Source of the DNA: CAVTWY01 sp963738575
GTDB taxonomy: Bacteria; Pseudomonadota; Gammaproteobacteria; Burkholderiales; Burkholderiaceae_C
Assembly (NCBI GenBank): GCA_963738575.1
Contig: CAVTWY010000002.1
Span: 1-64,000 of the forward strand
Direction: 5' to 3'
DNA: 64,000 bases
Shown here: one piece after another, positions 20,667 to 28,225 of the stretch
Position numbering within the stretch: the stretch's first letter is position 1
Layout: the number at the start of each line of letters is the position of its first letter
The notes under the pieces: model-generated
Database searches by the model: none
Seen by the model: the letters and a program-made list of their open reading frames with translations, nothing else
What the model was told of the DNA's origin: nothing
Made by a program: the position numbers and the translations under genes

Positions 20667-21674
20667 GTGAAGTACACAATCGTCGGCGCCGGCGCCATCG
20701 GCGGCTATCTCGGTGCGAAGCTCGCGCTCGCAGGCGAGCAGGTCACGTTCATCGCCCGCAACAAGAACCTGGCGGCGATCAACTCGCAAGGCTTTCGCCT
20801 GCTGCTGCCCGACGGCAGCACGCAGCACGCGAGCAGCGTGCGCGCGGTGCAAGACCCGGCCGAAGCCGGCCCGCAGGACGTGGTGCTGCTGACCACCAAG
20901 GCGCATCAGGTGCGCGACCTGCTGCCCGGCCTGCGCGCGCTGTTCGGGCCCGAGACCCTGGTCGTGACGATGATCAACGGCGTGCCGTGGTGGTACTTCC
21001 ACAAGCTCGGCGGTGCCTTCGATGGCCGCACGCTGGCCAGCGTCGATCCCGACGGCGCGCTGGCCGCGGGCATCGAGGTCGAGCGCCTCATCGGCAGCAT
21101 CGTCTATCCGGCGGCAGAACTGGTCGAGCCGGGCGTGGTGAAACTCATCGAAGGCAACCGCTTCACGCTCGGCGAACTCGATGGGCAGCGCACGCCGCGC
21201 ATCGAGGCTCTCAGCAAATCGATGATGGCCGCGGGCTTCAAGGCGCCGGTGTCGCGCGACATCCGCAGCGAGATCTGGGTCAAGCTGTGGGGCAACCTGA
21301 GCTTCAACCCGATCAGCGCGCTGACGCACGCGACGCTGGAAGAGATCTGCCGCTTCCCGCCGAGCCGCGACCTGGCCGCGCGCATGATGAGCGAGGCCCG
21401 CTCGGTCGGCGAAAAGCTCGGCGTCGAGTTCAAAGTCTCGCTCGATCAACGCATCGCCGGCGCCGAGAGCGTGGGCGCGCACAAGACGTCGATGCTGCAG
21501 GACGTCGAACACGGCCGCGCGCTCGAGTTGCAAGCGCTGGTCGGCAGCGTCGTCGAGCTGGCGCGCATCACCGACACGCCGACGCCGACGATCGACGCCA
21601 TCTACGCGGCGACGGCGCTGCTGACGAAGACGCTGGCCGATCGAGGGGGCCGGCTCGAGGTGCAGCCGGCCTGA
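20667..21674 (+). CDS. 2-dehydropantoate 2-reductase-like NADPH-dependent reductase
   Basis: Intact 335-residue ketopantoate-reductase-family protein. Seen: N-terminal dinucleotide fold VKYTIVGAGAIGGYLGAKLA, VVLLTTKAHQV, MINGVPWWYF, IGSIVYPAAELVEPGVV and the C-terminal catalytic-Lys region EIWVKLWGNLSFNPISALT, then HKTSMLQDVEHGRALE. Start GTG 20667 sits 1 base after the upstream ligase stop. Many bacteria carry paralogues of panE with unknown substrates; the linkage to an oxalate-CoA-ligase-like enzyme rather than pan genes argues for a specialised 2-keto-acid role (inference). Confidence 0.85.
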   Translation: MKYTIVGAGAIGGYLGAKLALAGEQVTFIARNKNLAAINSQGFRLLLPDGSTQHASSVRAVQDPAEAGPQDVVLLTTKAHQVRDLLPGLRALFGPETLVVTMINGVPWWYFHKLGGAFDGRTLASVDPDGALAAGIEVERLIGSIVYPAAELVEPGVVKLIEGNRFTLGELDGQRTPRIEALSKSMMAAGFKAPVSRDIRSEIWVKLWGNLSFNPISALTHATLEEICRFPPSRDLAARMMSEARSVGEKLGVEFKVSLDQRIAGAESVGAHKTSMLQDVEHGRALELQALVGSVVELARITDTPTPTIDAIYAATALLTKTLADRGGRLEVQPA

Positions 21675-21758
21675 TGGCTGCGGGGCAGCCCCTTGGGCGT
21701 GCGCTGGGTTTGCCGCATCATCGAGAGCGTGATGGCGCTCTCATCGCTAAGCAACCGT

Positions 21759-22097
21759 CTACTCGCGCCCCAGCGGCGGGTAGGCATCTGCCACAAAGGC
21801 GGGTCCCTTCATCACCAGGACGATGACGCAGCCGATCGACAAGGTGAGCACCAGCGTCCAGTGCAAAACCACCAGTCCAATCAGCTTGTACGTCAACAGC
21901 AGCAGGTTGCGTTCTTCGGCCGCAGACGGCTGACCGGGCGCGGCCCACCAGAGGGCCAGCGCCAACCCGATCGGCACGGCAGTGCCGAGCACCAGGATGG
22001 CCGGTAGGCGCTTCCACAGCGCCCATTCGAGGCCGGACGGCGACCGCTCAAAACCGGGCAACCTGCTCAGCGCGTTCATTGCACGTCTGTGTGTCAT
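21759..22097 (-). CDS. Small two-helix membrane protein
   Basis: 112 residues from ATG 22095-22097. Two hydrophobic spans are visible: LPAILVLGTAVPIGLALALWW and, after a charged loop, LIGLVVLHWTLVLTLSIGCVIVLV. It ends MKGPAFVADAYPPLGRE. The family was not recognised. It is co-directional with the Cys-rich protein and the cydB fragment upstream, so it may be an accessory gene of a cytochrome bd operon. Confidence 0.55.
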   Translation of the reverse strand: MTHRRAMNALSRLPGFERSPSGLEWALWKRLPAILVLGTAVPIGLALALWWAAPGQPSAAEERNLLLLTYKLIGLVVLHWTLVLTLSIGCVIVLVMKGPAFVADAYPPLGRE

Positions 22098-22276
22098 GCG
22101 TCGTCCCCTGCAGCCGCAAGCGCGTTCGGCGATGGGTCGTTGGCTGCACGGCCTTCGGCGCTCGCCAGCGGCGCGTGGCACATCTTCTGCCCGTCCCATT
22201 GCTGGCCGCACCAGCAGCGGCCTTCAACGTCGATGATGCAGGTACCGCTGCCGCAACAGCGCGGGTCTTCGGTCAT
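22094..22276 (-). CDS. Small cysteine-rich protein
   Basis: 60 residues from ATG 22274-22276, overlapping the next gene by 4 bases (ATGA). Seven cysteines cluster in CCGSGTC, GRCWCGQQWDG and KMC, a spacing that suggests a metal or disulfide knot. This compact motif is seen in uncharacterised proteobacterial proteins. No signal peptide. It lies downstream of the SDR and cydB fragments. Function unknown. Confidence 0.5.
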   Translation of the reverse strand: MTEDPRCCGSGTCIIDVEGRCWCGQQWDGQKMCHAPLASAEGRAANDPSPNALAAAGDDA

Positions 22277-22292
22277 TTTGAACTCCGTCGTA

Positions 22293-22545
22293 TCACTTCA
22301 CCAATGAGAGAACAGTGTTGAAACCATTGTCGGCCGCGATCACCTGGCCGATCAAACGCACCACGCGATCGCCGAACAGCCACGCCATCACCGCTGCCAC
22401 TTGATCCGCCGCCTGTACGCCGCCGAGCGGGTACTGTCGTGCGGCCTCCTCGCGCATCACATGCCTCTTCACCATGCTGACGGTCACAGAAGTATCCGTC
22501 ATGCCCGTCGCGCCGGCATTCACGCGCGGGCCTTGTGCGACGTAG
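22293..22545 (-). pseudogene. Short-chain dehydrogenase C-terminal fragment
   Basis: Reads VNAGATGMTDTSVTVSMV, then YPLGGVQAADQVAAVMAWLF and IGQVIAADNGFN, the tail of an SDR (the N-A/P-G-x-T-D-T loop through the D-G-G-like C-terminus). The Rossmann and catalytic halves are absent; homology stops near 22545, where the cydB fragment begins 45 bases further on. The stop is at 22293. Confidence 0.6.
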
Positions 22546-22589
22546 GTCGCCGAACACCGCGGCCCCGAGCCGCCCTGCAGCGCGGCGAT

Positions 22590-22862
22590 TCAGTACTCCA
22601 GCGCCGTTGCCTTGCCTTGGAACCCGCGGTAGCTGAACACCGTGTAGCCGACGATCACCGGCAGCACGACGCAGCCGCCGACGAAGATGATCGACAACGA
22701 GTCGGTTGCTGCTCGCGGCCTGCCAGATCGTCAGCCGGTCGACCACGAGCCACGGGAAGAGGCTGTAGGCCAGACCATAGAAGGCCAGCATCACCCACAT
22801 CGCCTTGCGGTTGGCACCGAGCCCACGTGAATCGGCAAAGCCCCCCGCGATTCCGCAGTTCC
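22590..22862 (-). pseudogene. cydB: Cytochrome bd oxidase subunit II (CydB) C-terminal fragment
   Basis: With one shift near 22700 the minus strand reads ANRKAMWVMLAFYGLAYSLF, PWLVVDRLTIWQAASS, then a last membrane span ending VFQGKATALEY-stop (stop 22590-22592). This is the conserved tail of CydB/CioB: final helices and FxGK motif. The upstream two-thirds of the protein is missing; the sequence passes into the ahpC upstream region near 22860. Confidence 0.6.
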
Positions 22863-22995
22863 AGGCACCATCGACGCAATAGCTCTTGACGATTGAACCG
22901 ATGAGTTCAATCAACGCACGCAATGCGGCATCGCAGCAATACTCCGTCACGTTGACACTTTTTTCGCCCTTTTCCTTCAACCCCCGGAGTCATTC

Positions 22996-23559
22996 ATGTC
23001 CCTCATCAACACCCCAGTCCAGCCGTTCAAGACGCAAGCCTTCCACAACGGCAAGTTTGTCGAAGTCACCGAGCAGAGCCTCAAGGGCAAGTGGTCCGTG
23101 CTGATCTTCATGCCGGCCGCCTTCACCTTCAATTGCCCGACCGAAGTGGAAGACGCTGCCGACAACTACGCCACGTTCAAGGACTTGGGCACCGAGGTCT
23201 ACATCGTCACCACCGACACCCATTTCTCGCACAAGGTGTGGCACGAGACCAGCCCGGCCGTCGGCAAGGCGAGGTTCCCGCTCGTCGGTGACCCGACCCA
23301 TACGCTGACCCGCATGTTCGGCGTGCACATCGACGCGGAAGGCTTGGCGCTGCGGGGCACCTTCGTGATCAACCCCGACGGCATCATCAAGACCGTCGAG
23401 ATTCACGACAACTCGATCGCGCGCGACGTGAAAGAAACCCTGCGCAAGGTGCAGGCAGCCCAGTACGTGGCCAAGAACCCCGGCCAGGTGTGCCCGGCCA
23501 AGTGGCAGGAAGGCGCCAAGACGCTGACCCCGTCGCTGGATCTGGTCGGCAAGATCTAA
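22996..23559 (+). CDS. ahpC: Alkyl hydroperoxide reductase subunit C (peroxiredoxin)
   Basis: Intact 187-residue typical 2-Cys peroxiredoxin, the same length as E. coli AhpC. Peroxidatic Cys47 lies in FTFNCPTEVED, and the resolving Cys in GQVCPAKWQEG near residue 166. GDPTHTLTRMFGV and RGTFVINPDGIIK are conserved. It reduces H2O2 and organic peroxides, recycled by AhpF. ATG 22996 follows CCGGAGTC at good spacing. Its partner ahpF begins 120 bases downstream after two hairpins. Confidence 0.97.
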   Translation: MSLINTPVQPFKTQAFHNGKFVEVTEQSLKGKWSVLIFMPAAFTFNCPTEVEDAADNYATFKDLGTEVYIVTTDTHFSHKVWHETSPAVGKARFPLVGDPTHTLTRMFGVHIDAEGLALRGTFVINPDGIIKTVEIHDNSIARDVKETLRKVQAAQYVAKNPGQVCPAKWQEGAKTLTPSLDLVGKI

Positions 23560-23572
23560 GCCGTCGCGATTC

Positions 23573-23627
23573 GACAGGACCAACGGGTCCTGTCGACAGC
23601 CCGCGCATTCAATGGGTGCGGGCTGTC
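23573..23627 (+). terminator. Tandem stem-loops between ahpC and ahpF
   Basis: Hairpin 1: GACAGGACC (23573-23581) pairs perfectly with GGTCCTGTC (23586-23594) around a 4-base AACG loop. Hairpin 2 follows directly: GACAGCCCGC (23595-23604) pairs with GCGGGCTGTC (23618-23627). Neither is followed by a T-run, so an attenuator or mRNA-stabilising 3' structure that lowers ahpF relative to ahpC is as likely as a true terminator. Confidence 0.6.
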
Positions 23628-23678
23628 GACCGGGCCGGAACAGACGCGCCCCCAACGCCACTCAGAAAGATTCCCACC

Positions 23679-25243
23679 ATGTTGGACGACAACCTCAAGG
23701 CCCAGCTCAAGGCTTACCTCGAGCGCGTGACACAGCCCGATCGAACTGGTGTCCTCGCTCGACGACCGCCCTGCTTCGCAAGAAATGCGCGAGCTGCTCG
23801 AAGAGATCGGCGCGCTCAGCGACAAGATCGCCGTGCGCCACGACGGCAACGATGCGCGTCGCCCGTCGTTCTCGATCAGCCGGGCCGGGGCGGACATGGG
23901 GGTGCGCTTCGCCGCCATCCCGATGGGCCACGAATTCACGTCGCTGGTGCTGGCGCTGTTGCAGGCCGGCGGGCACCCGCCGAAGGTGGAGGCCGATGTC
24001 ATCGAGCAGATCCAGGCGCTGGAGGGTGACTTCGTCTTCGAGACCTACATGTCCCTGAGCTGCCACAACTGCCCGGACGTGGTGCAGGCGCTCAACCTGA
24101 TGGCGGTGTTGAACCCGCGCATCCGCCACGTGGCGATCGACGGCGGCCTGTTCCAGGCCGAGGTCGAGGCGCGCCAGATCATGGCCGTGCCGATGGTGTT
24201 CCTGAACGGCGAGATGTTCCACTCGGGCCGCATCGAGATCGCCGACATCCTGGCCAAGATCGACACCGGCGCCGCGGCGCGCGATGCCGCCAAGCTGGGC
24301 GCGAAGCAAGCCTTCGACATGCTGATCGTCGGCGGCGGCCCGGCCGGTGCCGCGGCGGCGGTCTATGCCGCGCGCAAGGGCATCCGCACCGGCGTGGTGG
24401 CCGAGCGCTTCGGCGGGCAGACGCTGGACACGATGGGCATCGAGAACTTCATCTCGGTGCAGGAGACGCAGGGCCCGAAGTTCGCCGCCGCGATGGAGTC
24501 GCAGGTGCGCAGCTATGGCGTGGACATCATGAACAGCCAGCGCGTCACCGCCATCGAGCCGGCGGCCAAGCCGGGTGGCGAGATCACGGTGACGCTGTCC
24601 AACGGCGCGGCGCTGAAGAGCCGCTCGGTGGTGCTGGCCACCGGCGCGCGCTGGCGCAACGTCAACGTGCCCGGCGAGCAGGAGTACAGGAACAAGGGCG
24701 TGGCCTACTGCCCGCACTGCGACGGCCCGCTGTTCAAGGGCAAGCGCGTGGCCGTGATCGGCGGCGGCAACTCGGGCGTCGAGGCGGCGATCGACCTGGC
24801 CGGCGTGGTGGCCCACGTGACACTGATCGAGTTTGCCGACCAGCTCAAGGCCGACGCGGTGCTGGTGAACAAGCTGCAAGAGCCTGCCGAACGTCGAGAT
24901 CCACACCAGCGCGCAGACGACCGAGATCACCGGTGCCGACGGCCGCGTGAACGGCCTGGCCTACAAGGACCGCGCGAGCGGAGAGACCCACCACGTGGCG
25001 CTCGAAGGTGTGTTCGTGCAGATCGGTCTGGTGCCCAACACCGAGTGGCTGCGCGGCACGGTCGAGCTGTCGAAGTACGGCGAGATCCTGATCGACGACA
25101 AGTGCGCCACCAGCCTGCCCGGCGTGTTTGCCGCGGGCGACGTGACCACGGTGCCGTACAAGCAGATCATCATCGCCAGCGGCGAGGGCTCGAAGGCGGC
25201 GCTTTCGGCCTTCGATCACCTGATCCGCAGCCCCGCGATGTGA
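23679..25243 (+). CDS. ahpF: Alkyl hydroperoxide reductase subunit F, interrupted twice
   Basis: NADH-dependent flavoprotein disulfide reductase that recycles AhpC. About 521 residues. Seen: N-terminal double-thioredoxin-like domain with CHNC (MSLSCHNCPDVVQ), FAD motif IVGGGPAGAAAAVYAARKG, redox-active CPHC in AYCPHCDGPLF, NAD motif VIGGGNSGVEAAIDLAG and FAAGDVTTVPYKQIIIA. Extra bases lie near 23737 (RVTQ then PIELVSSLDD) and 24887 (NKL then KSLPNVEIH). ATG 23679 gives MLDDNLKAQLKAYLE, the family start. Confidence 0.95.
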
Positions 25244-25265
25244 TGTCGTGCATTCACAAACTGCC

Positions 25266-25688
25266 ATGCTGATCCGCCTGATTTACGTGAGCAAAGCGGT
25301 TGACCCGCAGACCCGCGGGCTGACCGATTCGATTCTGCAAAAGGCGCATGCCTGGAACACGCAGAACGACATCACGGGCGTGCTCTGCGAGGGACAAGGT
25401 GTGTTCCTACAGGCACTCGAGGGCGAGCGCGGCAAGGTGACGCGTCTGTACGCGCGCATCTTTGCGGACCCGCGCCACAAGGACCTGGAGTTGATCCACT
25501 GCGAAAGCATCACCGAGCGGCGCTACGGTCAATGGTCGATGGCGCGCGTCAGTCTGTCCGACGTGGACCCGCAAACGAAGATCATCTGGCCGGATTTCGA
25601 TCCCTACTCGGCAACCGGCGCGCTGGTCATGGCGCGCATTGACGAACTCATCGCGCAGGGCAAGCCGGTCGCCGCACCGCTGACGTAG
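25266..25688 (+). CDS. BLUF-domain blue-light sensor
   Basis: Intact 140-residue single-domain BLUF protein. Flavin-site residues are present: Tyr7 (LIYVS), Asn31 and Asn34 (WNTQNDITGVL), Gln49 (FLQALEGE), plus Trp90 and Met92 (QWSMARV), and FADPRHKDLELI. ATG 25266 is preferred over an upstream GTG at 25248 because the domain starts MLIRLIYVS. With no output domain it must act through a partner or as a short regulator. It lies 22 bases after ahpF, so light sensing and peroxide defence may be co-expressed. Confidence 0.93.
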   Translation: MLIRLIYVSKAVDPQTRGLTDSILQKAHAWNTQNDITGVLCEGQGVFLQALEGERGKVTRLYARIFADPRHKDLELIHCESITERRYGQWSMARVSLSDVDPQTKIIWPDFDPYSATGALVMARIDELIAQGKPVAAPLT

Positions 25689-25953
25689 GCGTGCAGCTCA
25701 GGCTGCGGCAGACCTTGGTCAACGTTGATCCTGTCGAGCTTGGCGCAATCTGGCGACGATGCGCAAGGTGTAGCCAGCGTCCAGCGTGCGCAGTCCGGCC
25801 AAGAATCAGATGCTGCGCAGGTAACTTTGGGCTGCGTTGCGGGCGTTCGTGAACAGCCATGCCGCGAAATCGCCGTCGGGCTTGAAGCTCGTCAACGCAA
25901 AAAAGAACACTCACGACAACCACTTGGGTCAGTTCTCCGGTGATTCAATCTTC

Positions 25954-26457
25954 ATGCACCAGGCACCGAGTCGTTGGCTGACCGTGCTGCAGGCCAGCGA
26001 CGTCGTTGCGTTGCTTCAGCCGTACCACCGCAACTTCGGCAAGCGCCTGGTGAAAACGCCCAAGCTCTACTTCCTCGACAGCGGCCTGCTGTGCTGGCTG
26101 CTGCGCATCTTCGACGCGCCGTCCCTGCAAACGCACTCGATGCGCGGCGCCATCTTCGAAACCTGGGTCATCTCGGAGACGATCAAACACCGCCTGCATC
26201 ACGGCCTGCCACCCGACCTGCACTTCTGGCGCGACAACCACGGCACCGAGATCGACATGGTCTTCGAGCATCAGGGCCGATTGCAGGCCGTGGAGATCAA
26301 GTCCGGCACCACCTTCGCGAGCGACTGGCTCGCACCGTGCCGCCGCTGGCGAGCGATGGTCGGCGCCGATGCCGCGCGGCCGATCCTGGTCTGGGGCGGC
26401 GCCGACAGTTTCGAACTCGAAGACGCGCGCGTGCTGTCGTGGGCCGACGTGGGGTAG
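25954..26457 (+). pseudogene. DUF4143 C-terminal fragment of an AAA-type ATPase
   Basis: Reads SRWLTVLQASDVVALLQPYH, NFGKRLVKTPKLYFLDSGLL, MRGAIFETWVISET, FWRDNHGTEIDMVFE and VEIKSGTTFASDW. This is the DUF4143 nuclease-like tail usually fused behind an AAA+ ATPase of about 400 residues. The whole ATPase half (Walker motifs) is missing. The frame is open upstream to 25837, but that part shows no family resemblance. Stop is TAG at 26455-26457. Probably a decayed accessory gene. Confidence 0.75.
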
Positions 26458-26558
26458 CGAGAGAAGCTCAATCAAAATCTCACCGGGCGGTGCGCGCATG
26501 GCGCGACTGACCTTGTTCGCGCAGCGCCACCGTCAGCCAACACAAAGAAGACAAGACC

Positions 26559-26795
26559 ATGCCCGACCTGACGCCACTCCCTGACATAGCCCACGGCGCG
26601 TACCGCCACTACATGGGCGGCGAGTACGAGGTGATCGGCGTCGCCCGACACAGCGAAACCCACGAGCCGCTCGTCGTGTACCGGCCGCTCTACAACAACA
26701 CAGGGTGGTGGGTCAGGCCGCACGCGATGTTCTTCGAAGACGTGCTGGTTGATGGGGCGCTGCGGCCGAGGTTCGAGAAGCTCGCCAGCAGGTAG
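26559..26795 (+). CDS. DUF1653 protein
   Basis: Intact 78-residue protein: GAYRHYMGGEYEVIGVARHS, EPLVVYRPLY, GWWVRPHAMFFEDV. It matches the DUF1653 pattern, a small beta-rich domain often encoded alone. ATG 26559 gives MPDLTPLPDIAHG. Function unknown. It follows the DUF4143 fragment by about 100 bases. Confidence 0.85.
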   Translation: MPDLTPLPDIAHGAYRHYMGGEYEVIGVARHSETHEPLVVYRPLYNNTGWWVRPHAMFFEDVLVDGALRPRFEKLASR

Positions 26796-27064
26796 TGGGC
26801 GGCGGTCGGATGCGATCGACCAGCGGCAGCGGTGACATTGCAGGATCCGAGTGTCGGCAACGGCTACGAAGCGGACACCGGCTTCAACGCATCGAGCGTC
26901 TGAGCGAGACTGGCATGCGGCGGTCGTTCTTGGATAGCGAATGACTGCAACGTTCCGAAGTGGTCAACGAAGGCTCGCTTTTGTGGGCCAGTCCGGAACG
27001 AAACCGATGAATTGACATGCACGTGGGCGTCACAATCTGCTGGTTCCTTTGAACATTGGACGGC

Positions 27065-27808
27065 ATGAACACAGAGGACTACTTCAAGTCTGTCACGTCG
27101 GAACTCGAAACGCTAAAGGATCGCGTTCGTCATCTCATCGACGACGGTCACTGGCCAACCGATGGCGAGTGGAAGGAGTCCGTGCTGCGCAGCGTTGTAA
27201 AGAGATCCGCGCCAAGCAGCGTCACGGTGGGCCGAGGCTTCGTTGTCCAAGGCTCCCGGGCAAGTGCGCAGATCGATGTCTTGATTTACGACAACTCATA
27301 CCCCATCCTCTACCGCGACGGCGATCTCGTCTTCGTCACACCTGACTCGTGCCGAGCAATCATCGAAGTCAAGACCTCCACAACGCCGACAAAGCTCAGG
27401 CAGTGTGTGTGTGGTCTCGGAGATTCGGCAGCTATGGTTCGCCAAGCCAATCGCGGTAAGCCGCTCTTCGTTGGACTGTTCGTATACGAAGTTGGCCCTC
27501 GCCGTGTCCGCTCGGTCCTTGAGTCACTTCATGCTGCCGCGCAGCGGCATGAGGATCGGGTGGTCAATCACGTCTCCATCGGCCCATCAATCTTTGCCAA
27601 ATTCTGGGAAGTTCGGCCCGGTCAGGACTCGGGTCCGATCTATGACACGTGGCATGAGTACGAGCTGGACAGGATGGCCCCGGGTTACTTCATCCATAAC
27701 CTGCTGATGCAGGTCAGTCCAAGGAGGACCCAGCACGATACGACTTGGTTTCCCGAAGCGAGCAAGGAGGCCCAACTGCGAGCTTCCAAGTCGCTTGGTG
27801 GGGAGTAG
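27065..27808 (+). CDS. DUF6602-type PD-(D/E)XK nuclease-like protein
   Basis: Intact 247-residue protein: NTEDYFKSVTSELETLKDRV, DGHWPTDGEWKESVLRSVV, then AQIDVLIYDN and RAIIEVKTSTT. The D-x(n)-E-V-K arrangement is that of PD-(D/E)XK nucleases, and the overall pattern fits DUF6602 (recalled). Codon use and base composition are visibly less GC-rich than in neighbours, indicating transfer. ATG 27065 is preferred over TTG 27056. Proteins of this kind occur in defence or mobile islands; the function is not established. Confidence 0.72.
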   Translation: MNTEDYFKSVTSELETLKDRVRHLIDDGHWPTDGEWKESVLRSVVKRSAPSSVTVGRGFVVQGSRASAQIDVLIYDNSYPILYRDGDLVFVTPDSCRAIIEVKTSTTPTKLRQCVCGLGDSAAMVRQANRGKPLFVGLFVYEVGPRRVRSVLESLHAAAQRHEDRVVNHVSIGPSIFAKFWEVRPGQDSGPIYDTWHEYELDRMAPGYFIHNLLMQVSPRRTQHDTTWFPEASKEAQLRASKSLGGE

Positions 27809-28225
27809 TACGAGTTGAATGGTCGGCGCAGCGGTGGCTCCAAGACACACTGCAGGCGGAGGCCGCGTCTACTGCCTGGCCTTTGCGGACGCTTGCGCCG
27901 CCAAGCGATGCTCTGGGTGACCCTCTCGACGCGCACTCGTCGTCGCCATTGCGGTAGATGCCGACACTCGACGAGCATCGTCTGAACGCGCACCTCGGCC
28001 AACCACTATCGGTCGCGGGCGTCTGCTCTTCACACCTGCACGCCTGCGAGAGTTGCGCCGCCGTCTTTTTGGATTTTCGACACCGCAAGCACGCACACCG
28101 CCTCCTGGCCCGAGGGCGGTGCGGCGACGGCGCGATTTCTGGTACTCCAGCATGAGCGACGGCGCCGCGCCGTCCTCGGGCCTCGCGCAGATCGTCGCGT
28201 CCCTGACTACTTCGCGCTGATCACC
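27809..28225. other. Non-coding gap
   Basis: 417 bases between the DUF6602 gene and the convergent RND permease. Only short frames without family resemblance were found (for example a 22-codon frame from 28153). No RNA gene, repeat or mobile-element end was recognised. Confidence 0.5.

Noticed and set aside
25806..25898. Minus-strand stretch reading FKPDGDFAAWLFTNARNAAQ, reminiscent of sigma-factor region 2.
   Set aside because: About 30 codons only, no neighbouring sigma regions in any frame.
27958..28155. Small open frames after DUF6602 as genes.
   Set aside because: No family resemblance, no ribosome site and composition typical of chance frames in GC-rich DNA.
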